Positions 53,729 through 63,163 are shown, numbered from the stretch's first letter. The stretch: 64,000 nucleotides of DNA from Lucinisca nassula (GCA_963580285.1 OY757023.1:129860027-129924026); one strand, 5' to 3'. Numbers and translations are program-made. The notes: generated from the letters alone by a model not told the origin.

Positions 53729-53767
53729 CTTTTCTGTTGCTATGAATGTATACAGAAAGTGTGAACT
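53729..53767 (-). CDS. Candidate 39-nt microexon, copy 1
   Basis: On the minus strand, acceptor TTTCTTTTTCCAG and donor GTAAGTAT bound 39 bases. In phase 1-1 they read FTLSVYIHSNRK between two split codons. A near-identical copy lies at 54241-54279. Both splice signals are strong. The parent gene is not identified, so an exon carried by a repeat remains possible. Confidence 0.45.
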
Positions 53768-53811
53768 CTGGAAAAAGAAATTTCGCTGCCCAGGAAACAA
53801 AATATTTTTGC

Positions 53812-54112
53812 CAGACGCCCACGCCAATCGGGGATTGAAAAATAGATGGGCTGCATGATCCTTCCACGCAGAGCTGAAACCGACCGCACATGAGTACTAG
53901 TAAACCGCTTAGAGGATCTAAGCATGCCCAGGCAAAGCGATGTGAGTGTCGGACCGTCCATGCTTATAAACCCTATTGGTTTCATTGGGCGACAATGCTT
54001 GAGATGTCATTCCATCTCAGTGCCGGGTAAAAGTCCCACGAAATTGGAAGCAGTTTCTCCAAAATGACATATACAATGTTGACGGGGACGTTTAACCATG
54101 AATCAAACAAAC
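53812..54112 (+). mobile_element. SINE, main family, between duplicated segments
   Basis: GCCCACGCCAATCGGGGATTG through CTAAGCATGCCCAGGC to GTTGACGGGGACGTTTAACC, ending in CAAACAAACA. It separates two ~210-bp duplicate segments (53605-53811 and 54117-54327). Confidence 0.8.
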
Positions 54113-54116
54113 AAAC

Positions 54117-54229
54117 AGAACCTATGTTGTGGGTACTCATTAGAACCGCCTCGGCGAGGCGGTTCTAACGAGTACCAACAACATAGGCTTTTCTGGAGAA
54201 TTGACAAAAATCTATCATTCAATTATCAC
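54117..54229 (-). repeat. Palindromic-core MITE, family E, second copy
   Basis: This copies 53605-53717, with the core's centre changed from GATG to GGCG. The left end is missing at the SINE junction. Its right end is 11 bp from the microexon at 54241. Confidence 0.75.
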
Positions 54230-54240
54230 AAAATACTTAC

Positions 54241-54279
54241 CTTTTCTGTTGCTATGAATGTATACAGAAATTGTCAACC
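54241..54279 (-). CDS. Candidate 39-nt microexon, copy 2
   Basis: Acceptor TCTTTTTTCAG and donor GTAAGTAT bound 39 bases that read LTISVYIHSNRK in the same phase as copy 1. Three substitutions separate the copies, all near the acceptor, and the frame is kept. The pair could be a tandem exon duplication. Confidence 0.45.
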
Positions 54280-54574
54280 CTGAAAAAAGAAATTTCGCTG
54301 CCCAGGAAACAAAATATTTTTGCCAGAGTTCCATTTCATAAAGGCGCGCCCACTCGCATTGTAAAAAGCTATATATAATTATTCATTTCATTTCTGAACA
54401 AATTATCTGTCTAGATCTAAAAGTTATTAAGGAACCTAGAGCAGCAATCGATGATCAAAACGCAATGCACCCTCAGGACAAAAACAATGTCGCTATCCTG
54501 AGACCACAGAGGAATTTTACAGTATAGCTCCATACACTGTATAAGGCGGGATATTAAGGGATGTTTCTTTTTAT

Positions 54575-54680
54575 TTCTTAACACAAACATATATTGTGGA
54601 TACTTGTTAGAATCGCCTCGATGAGGCGATTCTAACAAGTACCCACAACATATGGTTTGGTGGAGAAATAAACAGATATC
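54575..54680. repeat. Palindromic core, T/A-shifted variant
   Basis: GGATACTTGTTAGAATCGCC and GGCGATTCTAACAAGTACCC pair fully. Changes from the consensus at two positions occur on both arms. Confidence 0.75.
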
Positions 54681-54689
54681 ACAAAATTA

Positions 54690-55130
54690 TCCTCTGAACT
54701 GTTACTTATTATCAATATCTATTTTGTTACAGGTGAGGAGTACAGGTAGACGACCTCCAGGAGCTGGAATATATCATAGATGAGGAGGCTGCTGTGCGAT
54801 TAAATGTCCTTCCATGACAACGGCTGTTATTAGGTTTGGGAAAGCACATAGGAAATAGTGCAAAATGGAAGTTGTGACATTTGAAGTCTTAGACTGATCA
54901 GCCTGCGCTTCCGCACAGTCTGATCAGAGTCTTCGTCAATCAGTGAGTTATTTATGACTCCTGGTGAATGTGCGAACTCGTACCTTCATATGTGCTCGGG
55001 CTCAAAATGTTAACAATTAAATAATATGCAGATGGTGCAGCGATCATTAAATCTAAATAATTCATGTCAGTGAACAGTCTGGTTTTATTTTATTGGATTC
55101 TTGAATGATTTGCGTTGACGTATGGGATGA
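54690..55130. other. No gene recognised
   Basis: GACTGATCAGCCTGCGCTTCC and GCACAGTCTGATCAGAGTC at 54893-54931 form an imperfect inverted repeat. An acceptor-like TTTGTTACAG at 54724-54733 has no supported exon. Confidence 0.4.
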
Positions 55131-55137
55131 ACGACCT

Positions 55138-55349
55138 TTAACCCTTGTTCTGCTGAGCCCGGATATGCCTTTTCTTTGAAACAATGTAGATCCAGATCAG
55201 ATGGCTTCTGAAGAAGCCATCTGATCAGGATCTACATTGTTTGTCATTCCGGTTGTGAATTTGTTGTAATAATTTGCTATAGGTAATCTGATTGGTTGAT
55301 ATCGGTAGTGGGTGTGGCATATATGAATATTCAGCAGGACAAGGGTTAA
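55138..55349. repeat. MITE, TTAACCC family, complete
   Basis: TTAACCCTTGTTCTGCTGA and TCAGCAGGACAAGGGTTAA are perfect ends. The inner GATCAGATGGCTTCTGAAGA / TCTTCAGAAGCCATCTGATC palindrome is also complete. It ends about 160 bp upstream of the GPCR start and could touch its promoter. Confidence 0.9.
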
Positions 55350-55512
55350 AAGAAGTTAGTGCATTGAAATTTTATTTCAGTAAAATTATTTCGAAATCTG
55401 TGGTACTTAATTGAAAAGGTTGAATACCAATTTTGTTAGATGGAAATTGGTAAAGATCGGACAAATCTATAACAGAATCAAAATACAAAGTTTACAGGTC
55501 ACTATTTTTACA

Positions 55513-56799
55513 ATGGCAGCTCAGGGATCTGCTAGAGGACCACGATTTTTACCATTAGTTTTTCCTCCAGAAAGAAAACTATATGATTCACATATAAAGT
55601 GCCTGTATGACAACGATAGTTTCTCAGAGATTCTGAATGAGGACTATGATTCTTTTGTACTGAACCCGTGGTCGTGGACTTTAAACGGCACAATAGCGGG
55701 ATTGGCGTCGCTTTATCTCCCCCTACTGGCAATTATAACAATATCGCTCAATGTTTTGTTTATGGTGACATTTATCAGACAAAAAATGTTGTCTGCGAAT
55801 TATATTGTTTTAATGGCTATAGGAATTTCAGATTCGTTGACAATTCTTATTCCATCCTGTGCGTCAGTGTTCATGTACGTTGATGGTACCTTTCCGGATT
55901 ATATTCCATATGAACATTGTCAAATCTGGGGATATTTCACCAAGTATCTACCTACCATTACCCATAATGCCTCAGTTTGGCTTACCGTTGTACTAGCAGT
56001 TCAACGTTATCTCATCATCAGCAAACCGTTTTATGCCAGAAGATTTTGTGTTCAGCGTACTAGTGTGTCAGTCATCATATTCGTTTATTTGTTTGCAGTG
56101 TTAAGTCATTTATGTAGATTTATTGATACCGTCTATGTTCCTGTCAAAATCGTTTCCGCCGAGATACCTCCGACAAGCGGATATACAGTAGTTGCAGAAA
56201 ATAGTTCCCTAATAAATGATTCCGGAATATCAGTTGCAGCTGCCGGGTGGTTATGTAATGAAACTAAAGCCATTTACACGTGTAGAGCTGTATATACTGA
56301 AGCGTTTGAAAAGTTTGGAATTTGGTATGAATTCTGTTACTATTGGTTTGTAATTCTCTTCGTCAAGTTTATTCCGTGCACTTGCTTGATTATCCTAGAT
56401 ACAAAAATGTTGAAAAGTTTACGGAATTCCGTGGTCTTCAGACAAAGTATCTCGGTTTTTGCAGCAGACAGGTGTCAAGGTGCCCGGTCTGGAAAACGGG
56501 AGAGCAGACGGATGACGATTATTTTAGTAGTTGTGATTATAATCGTAGTCCTGGTTGAAATACCAATTGGAGTTACACTCGTGCTATGGACTCTTGAAAT
56601 GATACATGCTACACACACTGTTACTGAAGAAACTTTAAGCACGATGGCACGAGCTGCAAATGCAGTAATATACGTCAGTTATCCTATAATTTTCACTCTT
56701 TATTGTTGCATGTGTGTGAAATTCCGACGCGCATTACGTAGGCGTTGTTGTTGCCGAACAGTAAGGTCAAGGCTAGACTTAAATTCTAGCAGTGCCTAA
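55513..56799 (+). CDS. Rhodopsin-class peptide GPCR, sex-peptide/myoinhibitory-peptide receptor-like
   Basis: I choose ATG 55513 (ACAATGG) because the frame upstream lacks an ATG; this gives 428 residues and an intronless gene. Seven hydrophobic segments lie near residues 62-88, 96-118, 138-163, 183-202, 272-296, 336-362 and 378-400. TM2 has the conserved Asp (IGISDSLTI). Cys136 at the top of TM3 can pair with Cys248 or Cys257 in the second outer loop. The usual DRY is QRY (LAVQRYLIISKPF). TM7 has SYPIIFTLY in place of NPxxY. QRY together with SYP..FxxY matches insect sex-peptide/myoinhibitory-peptide receptors and their protostome relatives. Such receptors couple neuropeptides to G proteins at the plasma membrane. 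There are five N-glycosylation sequons, including NGT near the N-terminus. The tail is Cys-rich (RRRCCCR), fitting palmitoylation. No damage is seen. Confidence 0.9.
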   Translation: MAAQGSARGPRFLPLVFPPERKLYDSHIKCLYDNDSFSEILNEDYDSFVLNPWSWTLNGTIAGLASLYLPLLAIITISLNVLFMVTFIRQKMLSANYIVLMAIGISDSLTILIPSCASVFMYVDGTFPDYIPYEHCQIWGYFTKYLPTITHNASVWLTVVLAVQRYLIISKPFYARRFCVQRTSVSVIIFVYLFAVLSHLCRFIDTVYVPVKIVSAEIPPTSGYTVVAENSSLINDSGISVAAAGWLCNETKAIYTCRAVYTEAFEKFGIWYEFCYYWFVILFVKFIPCTCLIILDTKMLKSLRNSVVFRQSISVFAADRCQGARSGKRESRRMTIILVVVIIIVVLVEIPIGVTLVLWTLEMIHATHTVTEETLSTMARAANAVIYVSYPIIFTLYCCMCVKFRRALRRRCCCRTVRSRLDLNSSSA

Positions 56800-57285
56800 T
56801 CCAAGGGACTGAGCAGGCACGCAACGTATAGGCAACGCCGTATAAACATCACAACAACTTATGTCTTTGCTTCGACTTCCATGTGACGATGTTAAGGGGA
56901 ATGGGAACATCTTTTCCGCCATTTTTCAAAGGGAGACAAGTTTATGGACTTCCTGTTCGCTTTTCTATAAGCCCTGTCCAACTGAAAATGGGTCTACTCT
57001 TAAAGGAAAGAATTGGCTCCTCAGGAGCACATTCCTTCCTTTAAGTGTTGACCCTAATTTTCATGGGAGACAAAAATTTGCATGAGTTGTCTCCCTTGAA
57101 GGTGTTCCCATGTCCCCAAAAACGTCGTGTGTTTGGGACAGAACAAAACATTACTAACACTATTTAAATATATATACATGTATGTATCTGCAAGGGTGCA
57201 TTATCAACAGGGCACTTAGAGATGCGATCCGCATAGACCATGATAAGCCTTCGTTTCCATGGAGTTCAGTGTTCCCTTCCTAACG
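56800..57285. other. GPCR 3' flank
   Basis: No coding frame is supported. GGGGAATGGGAACATCTTTTCC at 56897 recurs inverted or rearranged near 57890 (GGGGAATGGGAGCACCTTC). AAGCCCTGTCC / CTTTCTATAAG-type segments recur near 57980, so a short repeat flanks the SINE at 57290. Confidence 0.4.
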
Positions 57286-57289
57286 GGCC

Positions 57290-57485
57290 TACATGACCTA
57301 GTGGATAAGAGCGCTGACTCTTAATCATTAGGTCTCTCACCGCCGGGTTCGAGTACGGCTCAGGTCACATCTGAGACGCCAAATTCTGCTACGGAAGAGC
57401 AGGCTGGTGTTCTCCAGTTTTCGTCCACCACTGATTAACGATCGGCTCGATATAAGTGAAATAATCTTAAAAGGGCCGTAAAATA
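57290..57485 (+). mobile_element. tRNA-derived SINE
   Basis: GGCCTACATGACCTAGTGGA and GCCGGGTTCGAGTACGGC are box A- and B-like. AAATAATCTTAAAAGGGCCG precedes an A-rich tail. It is the same family as 48988-49205. Confidence 0.85.
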
Positions 57486-57689
57486 AAAAAAAAATAAGAA
57501 AGTGCTCCCTCTCTTTTTGCTGAATAAATAAGCCGATTGATACATGTATACATATACGAAGAAAAAAAATAAATAAATAAATAAAATAGGAAATAAAGCA
57601 ATGATTTCCTGATAAGATACCCACATACATGTAACCCGGTGAAAGTACATAGACCTTTGGTATTGGCACATAGCATGTTGGACACAATC

Positions 57690-57830
57690 AGTTTCATTGG
57701 GTGGCAGGGCTTGCGATGACGTTTCATTGCAATGTCAGGTAAAAATCCTACAAAATTTGGAGCAACGTCTCCAAGATGACCTGTATAGTGTTGAGCGGGA
57801 CGTTAAAGCTAAAGCCAACCAACCAAACAA
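57690..57830 (+). mobile_element. SINE, main family, 3' part
   Basis: TTTCATTGGGTGGCAGGGCTTG, ATTTGGAGCAACGTCTCC and GTTGAGCGGGACGTTAAAGC are followed by CAACCAACCAAAC. Confidence 0.75.
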
Positions 57831-58080
57831 AACATAACATGTTGGAGCTGACTCCGCTATAAGAAAAAAACATGACACATTAAGGGGAATGGGAGCACCT
57901 TCAGGGGAGGCAACCCTTTTTAAAGTATTTTTGTCTCCCATGTCAACAGGGGTCGACCCCTTTTTCCGTGGGGCAGAGCTTATAGAAAAGCAAACACGAA
58001 GTCCCGAAAGTTGTCTCTCTTTGAAAAATGTCGGACAAATCTGCTAGGTGTTCCCCTTAAGGATACATTTGGCGGATGGA

Positions 58081-58164
58081 CATCATGTGAATAAGTCCGT
58101 GGAAAGAATACCCTTATAAATCACACCTTAGTACAAGTAAAGAAACGTGGGCCTTACAGGGGTA
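58081..58164 (+). repeat. Family B MITE, left third
   Basis: CATCATGTGAATAAGTCCGTGG, then AATCACACCTTAGTACAAGT and GGGCCTTACAGGGGTA. It is cut at the insertion site of the next element. Confidence 0.7.
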
Positions 58165-58333
58165 TTCACCTTATTTGCATTATCTGCTGGTTCCTAGTCT
58201 GAAGGTTATCAGTGTTGGAAAAACAGGTAACCAGACCCCCCTGACATTGAAAGGTCAGGGGGTCTGGTTACCTGTTTTTCCAATATTGACAATGTGCAAG
58301 CTTGGAGCCAGCAAATAATGCAAATAAGGTGAA
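58165..58333. repeat. Fully palindromic MITE, TTCACC ends, TA duplication
   Basis: TTCACCTTATTTGCATTATC and its complement are the ends. TA lies on both sides (58163-58164, 58334-58335). The centre AAACAGGTAACCAGACCC is shared with 46247-46416. Confidence 0.9.
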
Positions 58334-58384
58334 TACACTTTTCCCTTTATTCTTTCTGAAATATATATAGCTTGTTGGGATAAA

Positions 58385-58905
58385 TTGAAAGTGACGTCAG
58401 CGAATGTTTTTGTTATTAAGCATTATACACTGTTGTCAAAAGGTACTGCTCTCGGAAGATAAGTTGACAGTGACGTGAAAGAATAAACCACCACAGGCAG
58501 GTTGTACAGGTTGGACCGTTATCATTATCATACCCATCATTGGCTGGCAAGACAGACTGTACCGTTATACTTATCATTACCGAAGCGCCGTTACCCTTTA
58601 GCAATAGTGGACAATGCTTAATAACAAAAACATTCGCTGACGTCACTCTCAACTTATCCTCCGACAACAGAACTGTTGTCGGAATATAAGTTGAAAGTGA
58701 CGTCAGTGAATGTTTTTCTTATTACGCACTGTCCACTGTTGTCAAAAGGTAACGACGCTTCGGTTACGATAATAATAACGGTACAATCTGTCTTGCCAAC
58801 CAATGAAGGGTGTGATAATGATAATGGTACCACCAACCGTCAAACCTACCTGTGATGGTTTACTCTTTCACGTCACTGTCAACTTATCTTCCGACAACAG
58901 TAACG
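58385..58905. repeat. Large inverted repeat, ~230-bp arms
   Basis: The arms meet at TCCGACAACAGAACTGTTGTCGGA (about 58660-58683). AGTTGACAGTGACGTGAAAG on the left mirrors CTTTCACGTCACTGTCAACTT on the right. A part of the same unit recurs at 59283-59402. The strand-symmetric structure suggests two head-to-head MITEs. Confidence 0.85.
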
Positions 58906-58939
58906 ACGTTTCGGTAATGATAATTATATAGAGGATCTT

Positions 58940-59085
58940 ACATGAGTGCCCATGTATTATTGTTTTCATTAAACGAGTTGAGGAAAAAGGATAAAATGCG
59001 AGGCTCTGCCGAACATTTTATCCCTTTTCCTCAACGAGTTTAATAAATTCAATAATACATGAGCACGAATGCAAGATTGTATTTA
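58940..59085. repeat. Inverted-repeat MITE with AACGAGTTGAGGAAAA arms
   Basis: ATGTATTATTG, AACGAGTTGAGGAAAAAGG and ATAAAATG pair with CATTTTATCCCTTTTCCTC, AACGAGTTTAATAAATTC and AATAATACAT across a loop at CGAGGCTCTGCCGAA. Confidence 0.85.
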
Positions 59086-59439
59086 TCATATGACATTTAA
59101 ATCGCATTTTATTCACGATTGTTTACAAAAATGTCAATATTCCACCTTTAGTAAACGCGACGTCGTTAAGGACGTCGTACATGTAACGTTACGGGACGTA
59201 TCTAGCTAATTTGTATATTTAATCCACTAGTGGATTATCGAAAATATTACATGGCGTTATTACACTCTCAGACGCGACGTCATATGATAAAACGGTATAG
59301 TCTGCCTTGCCAGCCAGTGACTGGTATGATAATGATAACGGTGCAACTTGTCAAACCTACCTGTGTAAGTCACTGACTACTTATCTTCCGATAACAGTAC
59401 TCTTTAGAATCGCCTCATTTAGACTGTTCTAACGAACAC

Positions 59440-59545
59440 CGCACCCTAATACAGATTGTTGGTACTCGTTAGAACCGCATCATTGATGCGGTTCTAACGA
59501 GCACCATCAACTTATGTTGGCACAAAAAGAAGAAAAAGATGATAT
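59440..59545. repeat. Palindromic core with matched arm changes
   Basis: GGTACTCGTTAGAACCGCATC pairs with GATGCGGTTCTAACGAGCACC. The usual GCCTC/GAGGC is GCATC/GATGC here, so both arms changed together. Confidence 0.8.
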
Positions 59546-59549
59546 CATA

Positions 59550-60165
59550 AATGTTAATCACAAACCGACCGTTGCGTAACCGTAAGAGAATGCTATCTAT
59601 CGTGAATAAGTTATTTTAACGTTGCGTGAACACAAACTCATTTGGTAATGATTTTAATGCATTTTATTTTTACTTCTGCATAAACGTAAAACATTTGACA
59701 AACAAAATATTGGTTCCCCAAGTTTTATTATCTGTGTTTCCTTTTCCAAATCTAATTTAAACATTGTTGACCGGTTTTTGACACCTGATTCAGCTATATC
59801 CACTACCGGCGGTGGTTTGATGCGGATTCCGTTTTACACGTCAGCGTTGTCGTACAAAATGTACGAGTGACTGTTTCCAGTGTACGTGATGCCCTGTCAA
59901 AGTTATGTATTTTTACTACTATTATTATTGTAATTATTGCAGGGCCTGGCAATTTTTGGTGACAAACAGGCAAAGTTCGTTGTAAGCTCTACATTGCAGA
60001 CTATTCTCAACAAATCTCGGTGATTTACCTTTAATTGGTTAATTGGTGTTTCACAGAATGTCTAGTGAGAATATGATTGGTTCGACTATATACATGTAAC
60101 GTCAGGAAATAATGACATGATAGTTTTCATTCTGAGAAAATGCTAAGACACAGATCTGTATGTCA
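59550..60165. other. No gene recognised
   Basis: The sequence is AT-rich with no domain-like frame and no repeat I can place. Confidence 0.4.
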
Positions 60166-60172
60166 GATCATA

Positions 60173-60334
60173 GGGGCTTGAATCATGAAAAAAAAAAAAT
60201 TTTTTTTTTTTTTTTTTTTGGTACTATAATAGAATATAGTTCCAAAAAAAAAAAAAAAAAAGTGTTTTTTTTTTTTTCATTTTTTTTTTTTTTTTTTTCA
60301 TTTTTTTTTTCATTTTTTTCATGATTCAAGCCCC
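60173..60334. repeat. MITE, GGGGCTTGAATCATGAAA ends, A/T-run interior
   Basis: GGGGCTTGAATCATGAAAAA and TTTTTTCATGATTCAAGCCCC are perfect ends with TA on both sides (60171-60172, 60335-60336). The interior is nearly all A or T runs around GGTACTATAATAGAATATAG. Confidence 0.9.
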
Positions 60335-60584
60335 TATGGTCAGATCACAAGATCTAAATTCGTACTAGGTTCCATAACTCTATCATGCAGTTTGACAGAT
60401 TTATCTGCCTTCGTGGCGTACGATAAACACCCGTTTCCAGAAAACGCTCTGGCGCTTTCAAAATTCACAAAACCTTTCCATCGATTTCAAACTTTTTACC
60501 AGTTACATTCACATTTGAACTTTGACCTATTTTGTTTTCGAACTAAAAACGTCTACCTTGGCCATATTTCCAAAAGTATTTGGT

Positions 60585-60768
60585 CCTGTGTCCCTGACTT
60601 GTATTCTGAGTAAATTGTTTGAACACAGTCTGCTCAAACATCATGGCCCACTTGAATTAACAAAAACCTTTGTCAGACAGACAACATGCATTTAGAAAAA
60701 GGCATAGTTGGGAAACTCATGTGAGCACGGCTATTAATGATTGGGTAAAAATCCTGGACAAAGGGTGT
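60585..60768 (+). pseudogene. LINE fragment, copy of the 47-kb family
   Basis: Bases match 47585-47770 of the intact LINE (TGACTTGTATTCTGAGTAAA against TGACCTGTGTTCTATGTAAA; LSDRQHAFRKRHS in frame). There are single-base deletions and both ends are cut. Confidence 0.85.
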
Positions 60769-60769
60769 G

Positions 60770-61160
60770 TGTATGGGGGGTGGGGGTGGGGGGGAGTGGT
60801 CGAGGGCAAATATCGCTGTCAGGCGGGGAATGTGAACCCATGTTCCCCGACAAGAATCAAAATAAAGAATCTGTTATACTGCAGAGTTTTTCATGAGATT
60901 TTGTAAATCTTCCAATGTTTTCTGTTGTAACGGACGTCGTGAGAAGATGTTTTTATGTGACGTAATCAAACGCGCCCTTCGTTTATCATGGCGCTCAGTG
61001 GTAAAACGTTAACGTCATGTTAGAATGTGATTTTTTATAAATAAAGCACCAAATAAATAAAAAAATCAAAAGTTTTTATTTTATTGTGCTGCATCAAATT
61101 ATTTTGCTTATACTTTTTATGAACTCCATTTAATGTTGTCACTGGGGCTCTACAGGGCTC
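60770..61160. other. No gene recognised
   Basis: A G-rich run lies at 60775-60800 and AT-rich sequence follows. Confidence 0.4.
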
Positions 61161-61164
61161 ATTA

Positions 61165-61443
61165 CATCACGTGAACAAGTCCGTGAAATGAAGACCCCCT
61201 AAACCCCACTTTATATAGAGAAAACTGGGGTTTAAGGGGGTATATATTATTTTTCTTATTTTTGCTCCAAGATATGGGTTGTGGGTACTCGTTAGAACCG
61301 CCTCAAAGAGGCGGTTCTAACGAGCACCCACAACCTATGTTTGCATTATTTATAAGAAAAATATCATGGATTTTCAACAGAAAAGTAGCAAATTTGGGGA
61401 TGTGAAAAACTGCACTTTGTCACACGGGTGTGTTATCGTAATG
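61165..61443 (+). repeat. Palindromic MITE, family B, full length
   Basis: CATCACGTGAACAAGTCCGT and CGGGTGTGTTATCGTAATG are the ends. The core is 61278-61334, with centre CAAAGAGG. Confidence 0.9.
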
Positions 61444-61593
61444 TTATCCATTTGCATTTCATTCTCTTCAACCCTTCCAAGTATGCTCCTTTCCAAGTCC
61501 TGAAACCCCATTCTGTAAAGACAGAGGAGTAGGCATTGTTAGGTATACCCTGAAGAACTGGTTAATTGCACTACCAAGTGCACTTCGGGATTC

Positions 61594-61877
61594 ATTACGA
61601 TAACTCACCCGTACGACATAGTGCATTTTTCACATCTCCAAAATGGCTACTTTTCTGATAAAAATCCTCCATATTTTTCCTTTAAATGCTCAAAACATAG
61701 GATGTGGGTGCTCGTTAGAACCGCCTCATCGAGGCGGTTCTAACTAGTACCCACAATCTATGTCTTGGAGCAGAAATAAGAAAAATAATGAATACCCCCG
61801 TAAACCCCAGTTTTCTCTATATAAAGTGGGGTTTAGGGGGGGGGGGGGTCTTCATTTCACGGACTTGTTCACGTGAT
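61594..61877 (-). repeat. Palindromic MITE, family B, full length
   Basis: CATTACGATAACTCACCCGT and CGGACTTGTTCACGTGATG are the ends, so it is inverted relative to the copy 150 bp to its left. A G-run at 61836-61848 interrupts the GGGGTTTAGGGGGGTC block. Confidence 0.9.
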
Positions 61878-61879
61878 GT

Positions 61880-62760
61880 CATGACGACGGTCAGGAAGTT
61901 TATTTAGTACAGGGTAACGTCGCAGAGTCTAAGGTTTGGGGAATAAGGTGGATGAGCTCAACAACCTTTTCCTCTTTCAAGAAGTCTTGGACGAGTAAGT
62001 GGTTTTAGTTTTACGTCCCACCAACAGCTAAGGTCATACGGAGACGGGACCTCGGTTTAAAGACTCATCCGAAAGTCTGGAGAAGCCCGGGATCGATCCT
62101 GCGATCCCTAGTTTACAAGGCGATTAGCGGAACCACTGCACCACGGAGGCTTCTAAAAGTCTTGGACAAGAACAAACATTTGAGCAGGTGCGTTGTCATG
62201 GATAAGACACAGACCGTTTGTACGCCTATGTTTTATAGTGTGCATACTTATAAAATTTACTGGCGATTGCCTTTCCATTTGGTACCGGAATTTGAACAAT
62301 GGATTCCATCGCAATTGAAGAATACCGCATACAAAACTTTTGCTGGGTTTTTCATTTTTTTCGCAATGGCCAGCCTTGCTTGATATTTTCGCAGCCACTG
62401 CTTGTTTTTGAGGCGTCTCTGTGGCTCAAAATAATAGACCCATGTTTCATCACCTGTAAACAGTTCCGAAATTATACGTTTGTCACTTTTATGTGTACCT
62501 TTTTATGTTCTTTTTTTTTCGCCATTTTATGCTGGTGGTCGGTCAAGAAACGCGGGACCCATCGTACACATACCTTTCTAAGTTTCAGCCTCTGAGTCAA
62601 AATCTTATCAGCTAACAACACTGTCAGCAACTTCTGTCACCGTCAACCTTGCATCTTGTTTGTCCATATATGCCACAGCAGCAACATTAGCTTTTGTAGC
62701 AGATTTACGTTGCTTGTCGGGTCGAACAAAGGCCATCTTTCAGGTCAGTTTTACCAACTT
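61880..62760 (-). pseudogene. Mariner transposase pseudogene, second type
   Basis: Minus-strand fragments in order: ARLTVTEVADSV, LKLRKVCVRWVPRFLTD, a catalytic TGDETWVYYFEPQRR with QWLRKYQARLAIAKK, and VLYAVFFN. IVQIPVPNGKAIASKFY and LIHDNAPAQMFVLVQDF (second catalytic Asp in HDN) follow. LKEEKVVELIHL lies beyond an inserted SINE. Frames shift at least three times. The motif set is that of mariner DDD/D transposases. It is non-functional. Confidence 0.8.
61993..62156 (-). mobile_element. tRNA-derived SINE inserted in mariner, with target duplication
   Basis: The minus strand reads GAAGCCTCCGTGGTGCAGTGG (box A-like) and GGATCGCAGGATCGATCCCG (box B-like), then ACGTAAAACTAAAACCACTT. AAGTCTTGGAC flanks it on both sides (61982-61992, 62157-62167), a clear target-site duplication. 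Confidence 0.85.
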
Positions 62761-62816
62761 TCAATATTTATTTCACCTGAAAATGGACCTTTTAGAGACA
62801 ACAAATGTCCCATGTA

Positions 62817-63163
62817 TAGTAGAACTTCGATGGCTCGAACACCGATGGCTGGTTTACCATAGCTTAGTCGAACTCGCTCTTGAGCCCCTAGGGAAATCCT
62901 TTTCACAAGCAATAGTGGGGGATAATTAAGAAGATTTTTGTCTTTTATCCTGCAAATGTATGCTGTGTGTACTCATTAGAATCGCCTCGATGAGGCGATT
63001 CTAATGAGTACACACAGCATACATTTTCATTACAGAACATCGTCAAGATATTCAAAAGTATCTCGTTATGCCTCCTGGCAGTAACCCTCAGTGGCTCGAA
63101 CTACCGCTGTGTCAAATAAATTTTCATGGTCCCAAAGTGGTTCGAGCCATCGAAGTTCAACTG
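62817..63163. repeat. MITE, family C, TA duplication
   Basis: The ends AGTAGAACTTCGATGGCTCGA and CGAGCCATCGAAGTTCAACT match 34708-35049. The core at 62960-63022 has TACTCATTAGAATCGCCTC on one arm and its exact complement on the other. TA follows at 63164-63165. Confidence 0.9.

Noticed and set aside
60173..60334. Poly-A/poly-T region as a processed pseudogene tail
   Set aside because: Perfect inverted ends with TA on both sides make it a MITE.
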